Positions 12,448 to 22,629 of a stretch of 64,000 nt of DNA are shown here, piece after piece; positions within the stretch are counted from its first letter, which is position 1; each line of letters starts with the position of its first letter. Origin of the DNA: Monodelphis domestica (taxonomy: Eukaryota > Chordata > Mammalia > Didelphimorphia > Didelphidae); assembly GCF_027887165.1 (NCBI RefSeq), contig NC_077227.1:439199612-439263611 (forward strand), given 5' to 3'. The position numbers and the translations under genes were made by a program. The notes under the pieces were generated by a model. It did no database searches, had not been told where the DNA came from, and was given only the letters and a program-made list of their open reading frames with translations.

Positions 12448-12749
12448 AACCAGAAGATTTTAATTGTGACCCTTTGTGAGGTCTGCCACTAGACAGTGCA
12501 AATACCATTTTGCATCCCTAAATTTAGTGCATTAGCTAAGACAGAATGTATCTGAGTATTAATCATATTGAATGCACATAAACCTGCCCTACAACTCAGG
12601 TAATCTAGGGACAAAGGTAAATATGCTTTGACTTCTGAATAGAACTACTCAGTATGAAGACAGAATTTTCTCATATCCTGATCAGTAAGAATTTAAGTAT
12701 ATTATTTATGGGGGAATCATGACTAATTAAATCTTTATTTGTTTTCTAG

Positions 12750-13015
12750 GGGGGACAGTTGGTGGCCTACTTGGTGCTTGGATGACTAGTGGACAATTTA
12801 AACCAATTCCTCAGATCATAATGGAACTGCCCCCTATTGAGCAACAGAAGCTTTTTAACGAAGCCTATGCCATTATTGGAAACTTGCACTGGACGGATGT
12901 GGTGCAGCTGACTGCACTGGTAATGGGGAATGACGCCCTTCAGCAGCAGTTGGCATCAGTGGTAGTAAATTATGTCACACAAAGGCTTCAAGCAGAAGTA
13001 CAGTATGGAGACTAG
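12750..13015 (+). CDS. C19ORF12: C19orf12 homologue, last coding exon (residues 54-141)
   Basis: Starts after acceptor AG 12748-12749 and ends at TAG 13013-13015. Joined to the 5818-5977 exon it gives 141 residues, the same as the human short form. It completes the hydrophobic glycine-rich hairpin ([15 protein letters not shown], about residues 51-65). It then encodes the soluble C-terminal part: [20 protein letters not shown], then [13 protein letters not shown] and a final helix ending LQAEVQYGD. Glycines spaced like a membrane glycine zipper at 42-62 are intact. This exon with the first conserved exon is the whole ORF of the short isoform. No frameshift or stop was seen, so the gene appears functional. 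Confidence 0.96.
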
Positions 13016-13989
13016 CCCTCTCCAGTGAATGGTTTTTACTATGTAATGAAGGGATTTTCATTTGGATGATTTTGATGACTTTACTGTAGAAAAATAGCTA
13101 GTAATTGCTGCTACTTATGTTTGAGGTACTGGAACCCCTTCATTCTGGGTGAATTTCTTCAGAAATCCATGATCCTTGAGTTATCTTCAAATTGGGTCAA
13201 ACTACCTAATTTATATTAAGTTACTAAGGAAGTATTGTAGCATGGTCCCAAAATGATCTGTGAAACAACCATGGTTCCACTTTCTACTCAGAGTGATGCC
13301 CATTGACATACTTTTGACTATGAAGTTGTCAAAAACAAAAAACCTCATCCACAGAAAGACTTGCTTATTGCACACATTAATTGCACTTTTCTAAATTCAT
13401 TTCTCTCACAAGACTATTTAAAAAGATAATCAGATGTAATTGCCTTTTGGACGACTTTTCAATGTTCCTCCCTGCAATCTCTTTTTTTTTTTTCAGCACC
13501 TGGGTACTAGTTTCCTGTTGGTGCCCCCTCTGCCTTCATGTTTTTAACCGAAAGCAGTTGTGAAAATGTGTTTCCCTTCTTCCTCCTCCCTGTCTGTCAT
13601 TGTACACCTCCCTGATTTAAGAATCTGAATCACCTCGAAATTCTCAGCTAGGGGGGAGCATAATCTGCTGATCTCCACACAGTCCCACAGTGCTAAAGGA
13701 AGAAGCAGAATAGAGGCTGTTCAGTGTTTATGTCTGCGTTCCCTGACCTCTCCAGTGCCTCACTTTCCTCATCTAGAAAATGAGGGCAATTATTTTTTTT
13801 TAATTTAAGTGGTTATTTTCAGAGCAAACTCCTCGTTAGTTCTTCTTTCCCGGGATCATGAGCCACCTTTCACAAATGGTTCTTTTGACTTGCTAATTGA
13901 TGTGTTGAGCTTCAGCAATGCTCCACTTAAAACATTTCGTAAAGGGGCAATTCTTAGAGAAAAGGAAAAATGCAGATTAATCTTTTCTG

Positions 13990-13995
13990 AATAAA
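13990..13995 (+). terminator. Candidate proximal poly(A) signal of C19orf12
   Basis: Canonical AATAAA about 975 bases after the stop codon. It could produce a shorter 3' UTR isoform; use is not shown. Confidence 0.35.
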
Positions 13996-14990
13996 CCCTT
14001 TTTCTCAGTTCTTTATGATGACTGGTCTGTAATGCTTTCCAGAACAGTTTACCAGACGAACTAGATGCCACCAGAACTTGGAATTAAGGGTTGTATTGTA
14101 GCGTATAAATCATCCTTTTCTATTGCAGACACACACAACAAAACTTCCCTTGAGTTGGTGTGAACTTAACTTAGACACAAGTTTTTCATCTGGGCTGCTG
14201 CTAGTATATAGGTATAATTCTCTCACTGTTTCTCTTCTTCCCCCTGCGCCCCCCCTCCCCCCCCAAGCAGTTGTCTATAGGCAACTGAAATTCCTTCATA
14301 AATTCCCAGGCCTTTTGGGCAAGAATAGAAAACCAGGGTGATGTCCGTGCTTAAGTAGCTACATGCTGGGGAAGACACTGTAATCCAGGTTTGTCACTGT
14401 TAAAAACTGCTGTAGTGATAAGAAAATAGTCAATTTGTGGGTGAGTATAACTACTTAGGACCTCAGTTTTCAGTTTAGTGTTTAGGGCTTTTTAAATTGT
14501 TTTTTAGATTTTTTAAAAAATTAAATAAGGAAAAGTTCAGGCTGACCTAAAACTCAGGTTAATTTATATTCATGGTATAGAATAAAACTGGAAAATGCTG
14601 AAGATGAAACTACATTGGAATAGAGCCTGTATTTCTTAGCGAAGCCTTTCTTCAAAATGAATTTTATCTTCCATGTGTTAGAATACCATATCACAGGCTA
14701 TGTTTTCCACAGTTTGTATTTTTCCCCACATATGTGCCACTGATATGACATAGCCATGATGACATTTAAATGTGTTTTTTATAATCATATTGGACATTGC
14801 TTCATTTTTCCTGTTCACTTCCAAACTCCCAAGTGCAATCACTGAAGATTTGTGTTACCTAAAGTTGGAATTTGAGCTGTATAATGTTTAATGCTAGGGA
14901 TATTTTCTGTTTTGTAACAAGTATAGTATAAAGTAGCTTTCTTTTCTATGTAAAGGGAAAACTTACGTCTTAGCTTGCTTTTGAAGAAAC

Positions 14991-14996
14991 AATAAA
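14991..14996 (+). terminator. Main candidate poly(A) signal of C19orf12
   Basis: AATAAA followed by a T-rich then GT-containing stretch (ATCTTTTATTGTGCATTTGAG), a good cleavage/downstream element layout. The repeat-free tract ends just after it. Another AATAAA at 15130-15135 is a weaker alternative. Confidence 0.6.
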
Positions 14997-15149
14997 GATC
15001 TTTTATTGTGCATTTGAGTTACAGGGCATTTATTTAATTATAGTTTCAAAAAAGACATCAAATTTGATGATTGTAAATATCTGAAAAAATTATTAATTTA
15101 TTATAATGGCTCTATATTTTCAAAATAAGAATAAAGAGTATGATCTTGC

Positions 15150-16310
15150 AGGGCTCAAAAGGGAGTGAAACACGAAGAATTAACAAGCTGGAAGGGGCCT
15201 CAGGGGGCCCATAGTCCAGCCTGAAAGGAATCTCCCTCTGCAAAATATTTAACAAAGGGTCTCTAGTGCTTGCCTGAAGAACTCCAATAAGAAGGAACCC
15301 TTTACCTCCTAGGGGAACCTCTTCTATTTTGGTATAGTACTACTTTTTAATCTTTTACACCAACTTTAAATTTCTCTCTGTAATTTCTACCGGTTTTTCC
15401 TCATTCTGCCCTTTGTGTCCAAGTAGGACAAGTCTAATCTCTTTTCCACATGACAGTTCGTCAGATCCACCTCCTTCCCTCCATCCCCAAGTCTTTCTCT
15501 TCCTCAGGTTAAACAGTCCAAATTCATTTAGTCAGTCCATGTATGGCTTAACATCGTGGCACCCTCCACCATTCTGGATTTCCTCTGAATTCTCTACAGC
15601 TTACCAATGTCCTTTCTAAAATATGGCAACCAGAACTGAACATAATACTCCAGATGTTATCTGACCAAGGCAGAATTTAGTGGATTATCATCTCATTCCT
15701 GGAAGTTATGCCTTTTTTAATGTACACTAAGATCCTGTTACCTTGCATGACTGCCACATTACACTGTTGTCTCATATTAATCTTGCTTTTCACTAATACC
15801 TCCAGATCCTTTAAAAACTATTTACCTAGCCATGCCTCTGCTGTCTTATAATTGTAGAATTAACTTTTTTGAAACATTTTTTTTAACCCTTACTTTCTGT
15901 CTTAGAATCAATATAGCATTGGTTGCAAGGCAGAAGAGCAGTAAGGACTAGGCAATGGGAGTTAAGTGACTTGCCCAGGGTCACACAGCTAGGAAGTATC
16001 TGAGGCCAGATTTGAACCCAGGACCTCTCGTTTCTAGGCTTGGCTCTCCATCCACTGAGCCACCTAGCTGCCCCTCAGTGTTTTTTAAACAAAGACTTTG
16101 CATTTTTCTATATTGTCTCATCTTATTAGATTGAACCCAATTAAAGATATTTTCATATGCAGACTATCATCTTGGTGTATTAACCATCTCTGCTGGCTTT
16201 AGGTCTTCTGAAAATTTGATGCTTGCCATTTATACTTTTATAGAAGTCATTCATAAAAATGCTAAACAGCTTAGGGTCAAGCAGCACTGTTGCTTCAGGC
16301 CTTCCTACAG
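15150..16310 (-). repeat. CR1/L3 LINE 3' region, split by a SINE
   Basis: Reverse-strand CR1/L3 landmarks: ATATGGCAACCAGAACTGAA then ATACTCCAGATGTTATCTGA near 15620-15665, CCTTGCATGACTGCC near 15742 and CTAGCCATGCCTCTG near 15826. They continue after the SINE with AAAATTTGATGCTTGCC near 16210 and AAAAATGCTAAACAGC near 16255. Such 3' CR1 sequence is typical of old amniote CR1 families. Interrupted at 15877-16075. Confidence 0.75.
15877..16075 (-). repeat. GTAAGGG-type SINE inserted in CR1/L3
   Basis: T-run then AACCCTTACTTTCTGTCTTA, core GACTTGCCCAGGGTCACACA, end CACCTAGCTGCCCCT. Nearly full length. CR1 sequence resumes on its right, so the SINE is younger than the CR1 copy. Confidence 0.88.
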
Positions 16311-16314
16311 CTTC

Positions 16315-16480
16315 TTAGAATCATAGGGCTTTAATAAGTCATTGAAGTCTGACCTCATAATTTTATCTTGGCCTCAGACAGATTTCAGTGATTTTCTCAA
16401 GGTGAAAGAAATGGTAAGTGCTAGAGCCAGGATCTGAAGTAAGATCCTTTGGCTGCAAATCCAGCACACTTTCCACGTCA
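16315..16480 (-). repeat. MIR-type CORE-SINE
   Basis: Reverse MIR outline from ATCATAGGGCTTTAATAAG through 'GATTTTCTCAAGGTGAAAGA' to 'CAGCACACTTTCCACG'. Diverged. Confidence 0.6.
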
Positions 16481-16684
16481 GCAAATTGTCTCTTCTCATT
16501 GATGGCAAATCAATAATGACTATTCTTTGGGATCTTGTCATTCAACCAGTTCTCAGGTCACCTAATTGTATTGTCATGTACACAGAGGTGCCTCAAACTC
16601 AAGCAAGCAGATAAGAATACAAATGGGAAATGTTTAACAAAATAAGTAAAAATGCAATGCAACATAGATAATGTGGTTTTTCTA

Positions 16685-16915
16685 AATCTATATACAGCTC
16701 ACCAGATGCAGTCAGGAAGACTTGAGTTCAAACCCAGCTTTATACACTAGTTGTATAACCCCTGGCAAGTCTCTTAAACCTTAGTTTCTTCAACCATAAA
16801 ACGAGGGAAATAACAGTACCTACATCCCAGGGCTATTGTAAATATCAAATAAGATAATATTTGTAAAGTGTTTAGCACATAGTAGGCACTTAATGAATAT
16901 TTGTTCCCTATTCCC
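16685..16915 (+). repeat. MIR-type CORE-SINE
   Basis: Contains GTCAGGAAGACTTGAGTTCA, TTCTTCAACCATAAAACGAG, TACCTACATCCCAGGGC and TAGCACATAGTAGGCACTTA in the expected order. Confidence 0.85.
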
Positions 16916-18249
16916 CACACCTCCCATCTCTATGTCAAAAAAAGCTTAGTCTAGAACGATCTGTTCTTGATGAAACCACAATGACCTCTCTTTATGATCA
17001 TTGCTTCCTTTTCTGACTATCCACTAGCCATCCCTATATTCGTATATTCTCCATCCAGATTTCATCCAGATTTCCATCCAGAAATGGAAATTGAACTCAC
17101 TGTCATAGAATTAAAGACTGGTCTCTTCTTTTTTCTGAAATATTGATACCTTTGGCCTTCTCCAGTCCCTGTCTTATTCTCCATAATAACCTCAAGATAT
17201 CACTGACAAGGACCAAGCAATTAAATCCCCCATTCCTTTTAGTAAGTAGAATATAATTTATTTGGGCCAGGTGACTTGTACTTAGTGGGGAGAGGAAAGT
17301 GTATCTCTCTTACTTTTTCCTTTTCTTATTAGCTATTTCCCCCCTCTCCTTTATATTTCAAAGATCATATGTCCTTGGCAGGGAAAATAAAATCACAGTT
17401 GAGCAGCTCTGCATTCTCTCTCATGCACCCTCAGGAGTGATCTGTTCTTATTTCTTACTTGAGCTTCCTATTTTCCCTAGTATAGCTAAAATTACATACA
17501 CATACATTTGTTGTTGTGTGTGTGGCTTATCATGCCAATCCCAGCTCATTCTAAATTTCAGTCCTCCTGACATTATTGTTAACAGGCCGCTCCTCGGCTC
17601 CCTTTAATGAAAAAAAAAATACTTGCTTTGAGAGCTTTATGAATCTTGGTTCATACCTCTGAAAAATCATGCCTTGGTTCCACCTCTGAAAAAGTAGACC
17701 TGGTCTTAAATTCTGTTGGCTAGGCAAAAGGAGTTGGCCACCTCAATGAGCAAGCACCTGACACTTAATATATTTGGGAAAAGTAATAGTAAAAAATTTG
17801 TCTACCTTGCTAGGCCCAAGACCCACCAATTGACCTCTGCCTAACTTCTTTCCTTCTTCCATTCTGGCTTCTGCTTTGGAGAGCCCAGTTCTTGGCTTAT
17901 CTTTCTTCTTGGCCATGTCCCCCCTACTATGGAAGTCTCTGCTATTTCATGGGGTTGAAAGCTAGCAGGACCAAAGAGGTTGGTTCAGTGGGTCAAAGAA
18001 AGTAGGGAACTTTGGTTTCCCTAGTCTAGTTTTATGAGACTGCTTCGCTGCCTCAGCACTGACCCAACCTGACCATAAGTCCAGGCCACTGCCTGGCCCA
18101 GAGCTGATCCTCCAAGTATTTACTTTTTAAAATCCTTCTATTTTCCCAGCTTCAGGCCTGGAGGCTGACCCTCTATTCTCTACTTGGCCTGCTCAAGGAA
18201 AGAATCCAAAGAGGTTAGGAGAACTCCTCTGCAAATTTGATCACTGGAG
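16916..18249. other. Intergenic sequence, no feature recognised
   Basis: No gene and no confident repeat. Short open frames (for example 17299-17607 +) have no family resemblance and no surrounding splice signals that single them out. Confidence 0.4.
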
Positions 18250-18680
18250 CAAAAAGGGCACTTTGTAAGACAACGCATTAGCCTCCATCTGTTGCTGTGG
18301 TGAGGTTCGGAGCTGCCTTCCCACCCTGGCCTCCCTTGTTGGGCTTGGAATCAGTGGAAGGCAAGAGATGGCAACTTCAGAAATCCGCTCCAGCTGCATA
18401 ATGCCTGTGCTGAGTGTAAGACACACTCATCACCTAGGAAACGAGGTAAAGTGTTGCCAGCAGTTTGAGGAAGCAGCTGAAGAAGAAGCCACTGTGGGGA
18501 GATCCGCATATTTATAAAAAGAAACCATCTGCTCCAAGGCCGGTTATTAACCTGGTTCGGTTGTAGATGTGACAGAATCGAGCTCGATTTTTCACAGGCA
18601 GATGGTGTATTTTTAGCTAAAATTATCTTCTTTATTTTTCTGTTTTTTGAGATGTCTGGCTTTAAAGTAAACATGATGGG
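18250..18680. promoter_or_regulatory. Candidate conserved non-coding element A
   Basis: Repeat-free block with balanced base composition and closely packed motif-like strings: MEF2-like CATATTTATAAAAAG near 18508, GGTTATTAACC near 18541, and a CAGATG E-box next to an AT-rich box TATTTTTAGCTAAAATTA near 18600-18626. It has no coding signal. The call is inference from composition and context; conservation has not been measured. Confidence 0.3.
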
Positions 18681-18989
18681 AGAGTGTTATAATAGAGAAG
18701 ACAGGGGAGGGAAATGGCTTGGTTTTTGAAATGATTACATTCTCCTTCTGATTCGTTATTGAGAGATGCCATCTAGTGGACAAAACTGAATTCCGTTGTT
18801 TTTTTTTCTTTTCCCTCTGCCATTCCATCTGTACATGTGCCCTCTTCACATCATCCTCACTCAACAAAGAGAATCTTGACCTTGCTTACTGCTCTATTCC
18901 TACAACTAACTCCAAAGCAACTTGTTTTATGAGTTCACCGTTGTGAGGAGGGAAAGCCTTTACTGAGGTTTTAATAGGCAATAAACAGA

Positions 18990-19270
18990 TCGACCATATT
19001 TCCCGCAACCTTTTTGCATATAAAACAGAATGTCTCTCAATCCTGAACAATCAACATATGGCCATTAAGAAATGCCAGGATCCGTCTAAACCTCCTAGGG
19101 AATGGGGAATGTTTGATGCGTTTTCAGTTTCTTCTGGGGAGATAAATTGCTTTATTAGCTGAAGGAAATTTCTCTGGCCATTATTATAATGGCAATTGAG
19201 AAAGCTGGACTGAATCCTGGCCAGCTTCATCATAGCCTCTGGGACAACAAGTGTTGGCCTATCAATCTAG
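18990..19270. promoter_or_regulatory. Candidate conserved non-coding element B
   Basis: Repeat-free, with a CArG-like CCATATTTCC near 18994 and an inverted repeat GCCATTAT-T-ATAATGGC at 19177-19193 (8-base arms around one base) that carries two homeodomain-type ATTA cores. Regulatory activity is only inferred. Confidence 0.3.
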
Positions 19271-19385
19271 GGAGAAATAGATGCAAATCATTAAGATAAA
19301 TACCAGGGACTTTGACAGTGCTTGCTTTGAGAGCCTTTTCATGGTTTTACAGCGCAGGATTCCTCCTCACATACATCCTTTTCCT

Positions 19386-19560
19386 TTTTTAATTTTCCAA
19401 ACCCTTACTTTCTGTTTTAGTAACAGCTCTCAAGACAAAAGGGCAGGAAGGGCTAGACAAACAAGCCTAAGGGATTTGCCCAGAGTTGCACAAGTGTCCG
19501 AAGCCAGATTTGAACCTAAACCTGGCGCTGTATATCCTCTGAGCTGTCTAGCTACCCAAT
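19386..19560 (-). repeat. GTAAGGG-type SINE, diverged
   Basis: AAACCCTTACTTTCTGTTTTAG at the left, GATTTGCCCAGAGTTGCACA in the core, TGTCTAGCTACCCA at the right. Confidence 0.8.
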
Positions 19561-19769
19561 GCCTTTTCTTCATGTCCCCAGACTGTAGAGCGCTGCGTAT
19601 AACAATATCATAAAACTACTGAATGCTAGTACTGGAGAGACCTTGAAGATAACTAAAGCTGATCATCCATATATCCCTTCTCTGGTCTGCAAAGCACTTC
19701 ACACATTCTACCCCATCTAATCCTTAACCCTCTAAGGAACTATTCTTTTCCTGTTTTTACAAAGTTGGG

Positions 19770-19950
19770 GAGGGAGGAACAAGCATTGCTTTAGCTTCTA
19801 CTATGGACCAAGCACTGTGCTAAGTGTTTTACAAATATTATCCCATTTCATTCTCACAACAAGGAAATCAAGACTGAAGGCACAAAGCTAGTAAGTGTCT
19901 GATAGCACCTCTTCCTGGCTTCCAGGGCAGCACTTTTATCCACTGCCCTC
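19770..19950 (-). repeat. MIR/THER-type CORE-SINE
   Basis: Reverse-orientation sequence with CACTGTGCTAAGTGTTTTAC, TATTATCCCATTTCATTCTC, GCTAGTAAGTGTCTG and TATCCACTGCCC. A related decayed piece may extend left to about 19610. Confidence 0.75.
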
Positions 19951-20374
19951 TCTCAGAGAGAGAGTCTGGTCCAGTTCTTCTCATTCTGTAAATATGATGC
20001 CCTGCCGTGGATTCCGTCTAGCCCAATGTGCCTGCCAGCTTTTAATATGTTTTTGGTTTACTCAAGTAGTGATATATGTAGTCTAGCCTCCCCACTTTAC
20101 AGGATTTGGCTATCTCTGGCCTAAATCGTATCCATATTCCTCACCCAAAAGTTGGACAAAAGAAAGGAGCAAGAGAAAAAGCATTTCATTGTTGTTGAGT
20201 TTTTCAGACAGAATAGACAAGAAAGAAAGAGATGAGGCCATTGTGCTCTTTGAAACTCTGGTAGAAAGACTAACTAAACTCTGGTAGGTCTCTTAACAAT
20301 AATTTGAATATCTCTAGAATTAATGATAGGAACAAATATCATTAATACAAAGGTCCTTTATGATTATATACTAT

Positions 20375-20507
20375 TTGGCCAACTTGGTGGCTCAGCAGAT
20401 TAGGCATTGGACTCAGAATCAGAAAGACTTGAGTTCAAATGCAACTGTGTGGTTTTGAGCAAGTCACTTAAATTCTATCTGCCTCAATTTCCTCAATGGT
20501 AAAATGG

Positions 20508-20557
<50 letters not shown>

Positions 20558-20645
20558 GCACCTAATTCCCAGGCTTGTGAGCAGCAAATAAGATAATATT
20601 TATAAAACGCTTAACATAGTAGACAAGAAATGTTTTCTTTTTCCC
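20375..20645 (+). repeat. MIR-type CORE-SINE with marsupial head, containing an AAT expansion
   Basis: Left end TTGGTGGCTCAGCAGATTAG, core TGAGCAAGTCACTTAAATTC, then CTCAATGGTAAAATGGGAAT leading into (AAT)n, then CACCTAATTCCCAGGC and the tail TAAAACGCTTAACATAGTAG. Confidence 0.85.
20511..20557 (+). repeat. (AAT)n microsatellite inside a MIR
   Basis: 47 bases of TAA/AAT units at the place where MIR consensus has a short ATAATAAT run, so it is a replication-slippage expansion of the SINE itself. Confidence 0.95.
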
Positions 20646-20794
20646 CTCCTTTATTACCTTCCTTCCTCCCTTCGGTAGTCAATTGCTAGATTTGGGGAAT
20701 ATTTGAAATTGGGTTCAAAAGAGATAAGAGATCCATCATGAATACTGATTCTATATATTGGCATTGCCGTCTACCAATAAACGCTTAATATCTA

Positions 20795-20965
20795 TAAACA
20801 AACATTTAGTAAGTACTTCAACTTGCCAGACACTGTGCTAGGGGATGAGGATACAAAGACAAAAAACAAAACAAAAAACAAAAAAGAAATTGTTTCTGCC
20901 CTCAAAGAGCCTGCATTCTGACAGGGATAACTCTTACTTAGACAAGTATAAACAAGGCACTTAGA
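20795..20965 (-). repeat. L2 3' fragment
   Basis: Antisense L2 tail with GCCAGACACTGTGCTAGG, then TCTGCCCTCAAAGAGCCTG and CATTCTGACAGGG. It carries an A-rich AAACAAAACAAAAAACAAAA patch. Confidence 0.75.
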
Positions 20966-21127
20966 GAAGAGGCACAAGGTAAACTTGGGCTCACATTAAG
21001 GTACAGCTGAAGGGAGTAGAATGAATTGTAAATATTCTTTAAGCACCCACTATGTTCCAGATCCTGTGCAAAAAGCCCTGGGTTTACAGAAAGAGGAGAA
21101 AGATAACCCCTGCCCTCAAGGAAAGGC

Positions 21128-21360
21128 AGCTAAGGTGATTCAGTGTACCAGACTGAGAGTCACACAGACATCTTCCTGGATTTAAATCTGACCTACCTGG
21201 GTTATCTTGGGCAAGTCACTGCACTCTTTTTGCCTCGGTTTCCTCATTTATCAAATGAGCTGGAGAAGGAAATGGGAAACCCCTCCAGTATCTTTGCCAA
21301 GAAAACCCCAAATGGAGTCATAGAAAGTCAGACACAACTGAAAGATAACTATAAACAAGA
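21128..21360 (+). repeat. Mar1-like SINE with RTE-type 3' end
   Basis: tRNA-like left part GCAGCTAAGGTGATTCAGTG, core TTGGGCAAGTCACTGCACTC, then CCCCTCCAGTATCTTTGCCA, AGAAAACCCCAAATGGAGTC and AGTCAGACACAACTGAAAG. The last segment is the RTE/BovB-like tail that marks this SINE type. A short imperfect duplication (CCCTCAAGG / ACCTTAAG) flanks it. Confidence 0.82.
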
Positions 21361-21485
21361 CCTTAAGTTGCTCATAGTCTAACAGGGGAGACAGCAAACA
21401 GACAAATATATGTGAACAGGCTACATACAAGATCAATAAGAAATAATTGACAGAATGAAGGCACAAGAATGAAGAGGTGTTAAAG

Positions 21486-22116
21486 AGATAATAATGAAAA
21501 AGATTTGTACAAAAATATTCATATCTGCACTCTTGGTGGTGGAAAAACATTGGAAAACGAGGGGATGCCCTTCAATTGGGGAATGGCTGAACAAATTGTG
21601 GTATATGTTAGTGATGGAATACTATTGTGCTCAAAGGAATAATGAACTGGAGGAATTCCATGGAGCCTGGAACAACTTCCAGGAAGTGATGCAGAGCAAA
21701 AGGAGCAGAACCAGGAGAACATTGTACACAGAGACTAATACACTGTGGTACAATCAAACATAATGGACTCCTCTACTAAGCGGCAATGCAATGATGCAGA
21801 ACAATTCTGAGAGATTTATGAGAAAGAACACTATCCACATCCAAAGGAAGAACTGTGGGAGTAGAAACACAGAAGAAAAACAATTGCTTGATCACATGGG
21901 TCGATGGGGATGTGATTGGGGATGTAGACTCTAAATGATGGCAAATATTAATAATATGGAAATAAGTCTTGATCAGCGATACATGCATAATCCAGTTGAA
22001 TTGCTCATTGACTATGGGGGGGGAAGGAAGAGGGGAGGGAAAGAGTACAAATCATGTAACCATGGAAAAATATTCTAAAATAAATAAATAAATTTAAAAA
22101 GCAAAACAAAACAATA
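21486..22116 (+). mobile_element. 5'-truncated L1, 3' end of ORF2 and 3' UTR
   Basis: Plus-strand frame 21494-21763 encodes the ORF2 C-terminus (GEWLNKLWYMLVMEYYCAQRNNELEEFHGAWNN). The 3' UTR follows with CTAAGCGGCAATGCAATG, CATGTAACCATGGAAAAATA and an A-rich tail at 22080-22116. Imperfect duplication GGTGTTAAAG / GGGGTTAAGG at the edges. Confidence 0.9.
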
Positions 22117-22141
22117 TAAAGGGGTTAAGGAAGACTTCCGT

Positions 22142-22330
22142 AGAAAAAGAGCACAGAACCAGAAAACTAGAGACCTCTGTCTGACTTCCCACAACCACAA
22201 ACTGTGTATGACCTTGGGCAGGTCCTTTTCCTTCCTCCAGCCTTCAGCTTCTTTCTCTGTAAAATGAGGAAATCTGACTGAATGCTGCCCTCTGAGGCTC
22301 CTCACATATCTAAGTCTCTGATTCTGGGAT
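22142..22330 (+). repeat. MIR-type CORE-SINE
   Basis: GAGCACAGAACCAGAAAACT, TATGACCTTGGGCAGGTCC, CTCTGTAAAATGAGG, ending TAAGTCTCTGATTCTGGGAT. Confidence 0.75.
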
Positions 22331-22629
22331 ATCCTGACTATATGATTTCTGAAGCTCCTCTTGACTCTAACAAGGTATGAGTCTATGAAGAGTTCTGTGA
22401 GTTCTGCCTAACCATGAATCTGAGTAAAGGCCTCGTGTTTGACAACCAAAATCTCCCTGGGGAATTCAGCTTTTCAAAATCTTAACAGCTCTAATTATTC
22501 TTCCCTAGCTTTTGCAATCTGCTAGAGCCTCCCTCTGAATGCAAGCTGCTGAAGGCGGGTATTATTTAGGGTTCTGTCTTTGTATCTGCCCTGAGCACCA
22601 CAAAAGGGGAGAAAGGGAAGGAAGAGAAC

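Larger units (their letters stand above)
13016..15015 (+). other. C19ORF12: C19orf12 3' UTR (probable)
   Basis: Runs from the stop codon to just past the AATAAA at 14991. It is largely free of recognised transposons, in sharp contrast to the sequence downstream of 15150, as expected for a conserved UTR. The true cleavage site is inferred, not observed. Confidence 0.65.
21030..22141 (-). repeat. L2 3' region, interrupted twice
   Basis: L2 pieces at 21030-21125, 21361-21485 and 22117-22141 read through as one antisense copy (TTTAAGCACCCACTATGTTC; TTGCTCATAGTCTAACAGGG; TTAAGGAAGACTTCCGTAGA). A Mar1-like SINE and an L1 occupy the gaps, so both inserted after the L2 copy arrived. Confidence 0.75.

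Noticed and set aside
12051-12508. Minus-strand frames with Arg-Glu repeats
   Set aside because: Produced by reading the (TC)n tract; flanked by antisense L2.
18541-18551. GGTTATTAACC as an HNF1 site
   Set aside because: It lacks the spacing of a full HNF1 dimer site and is not a perfect palindrome, so only a generic motif note was kept.
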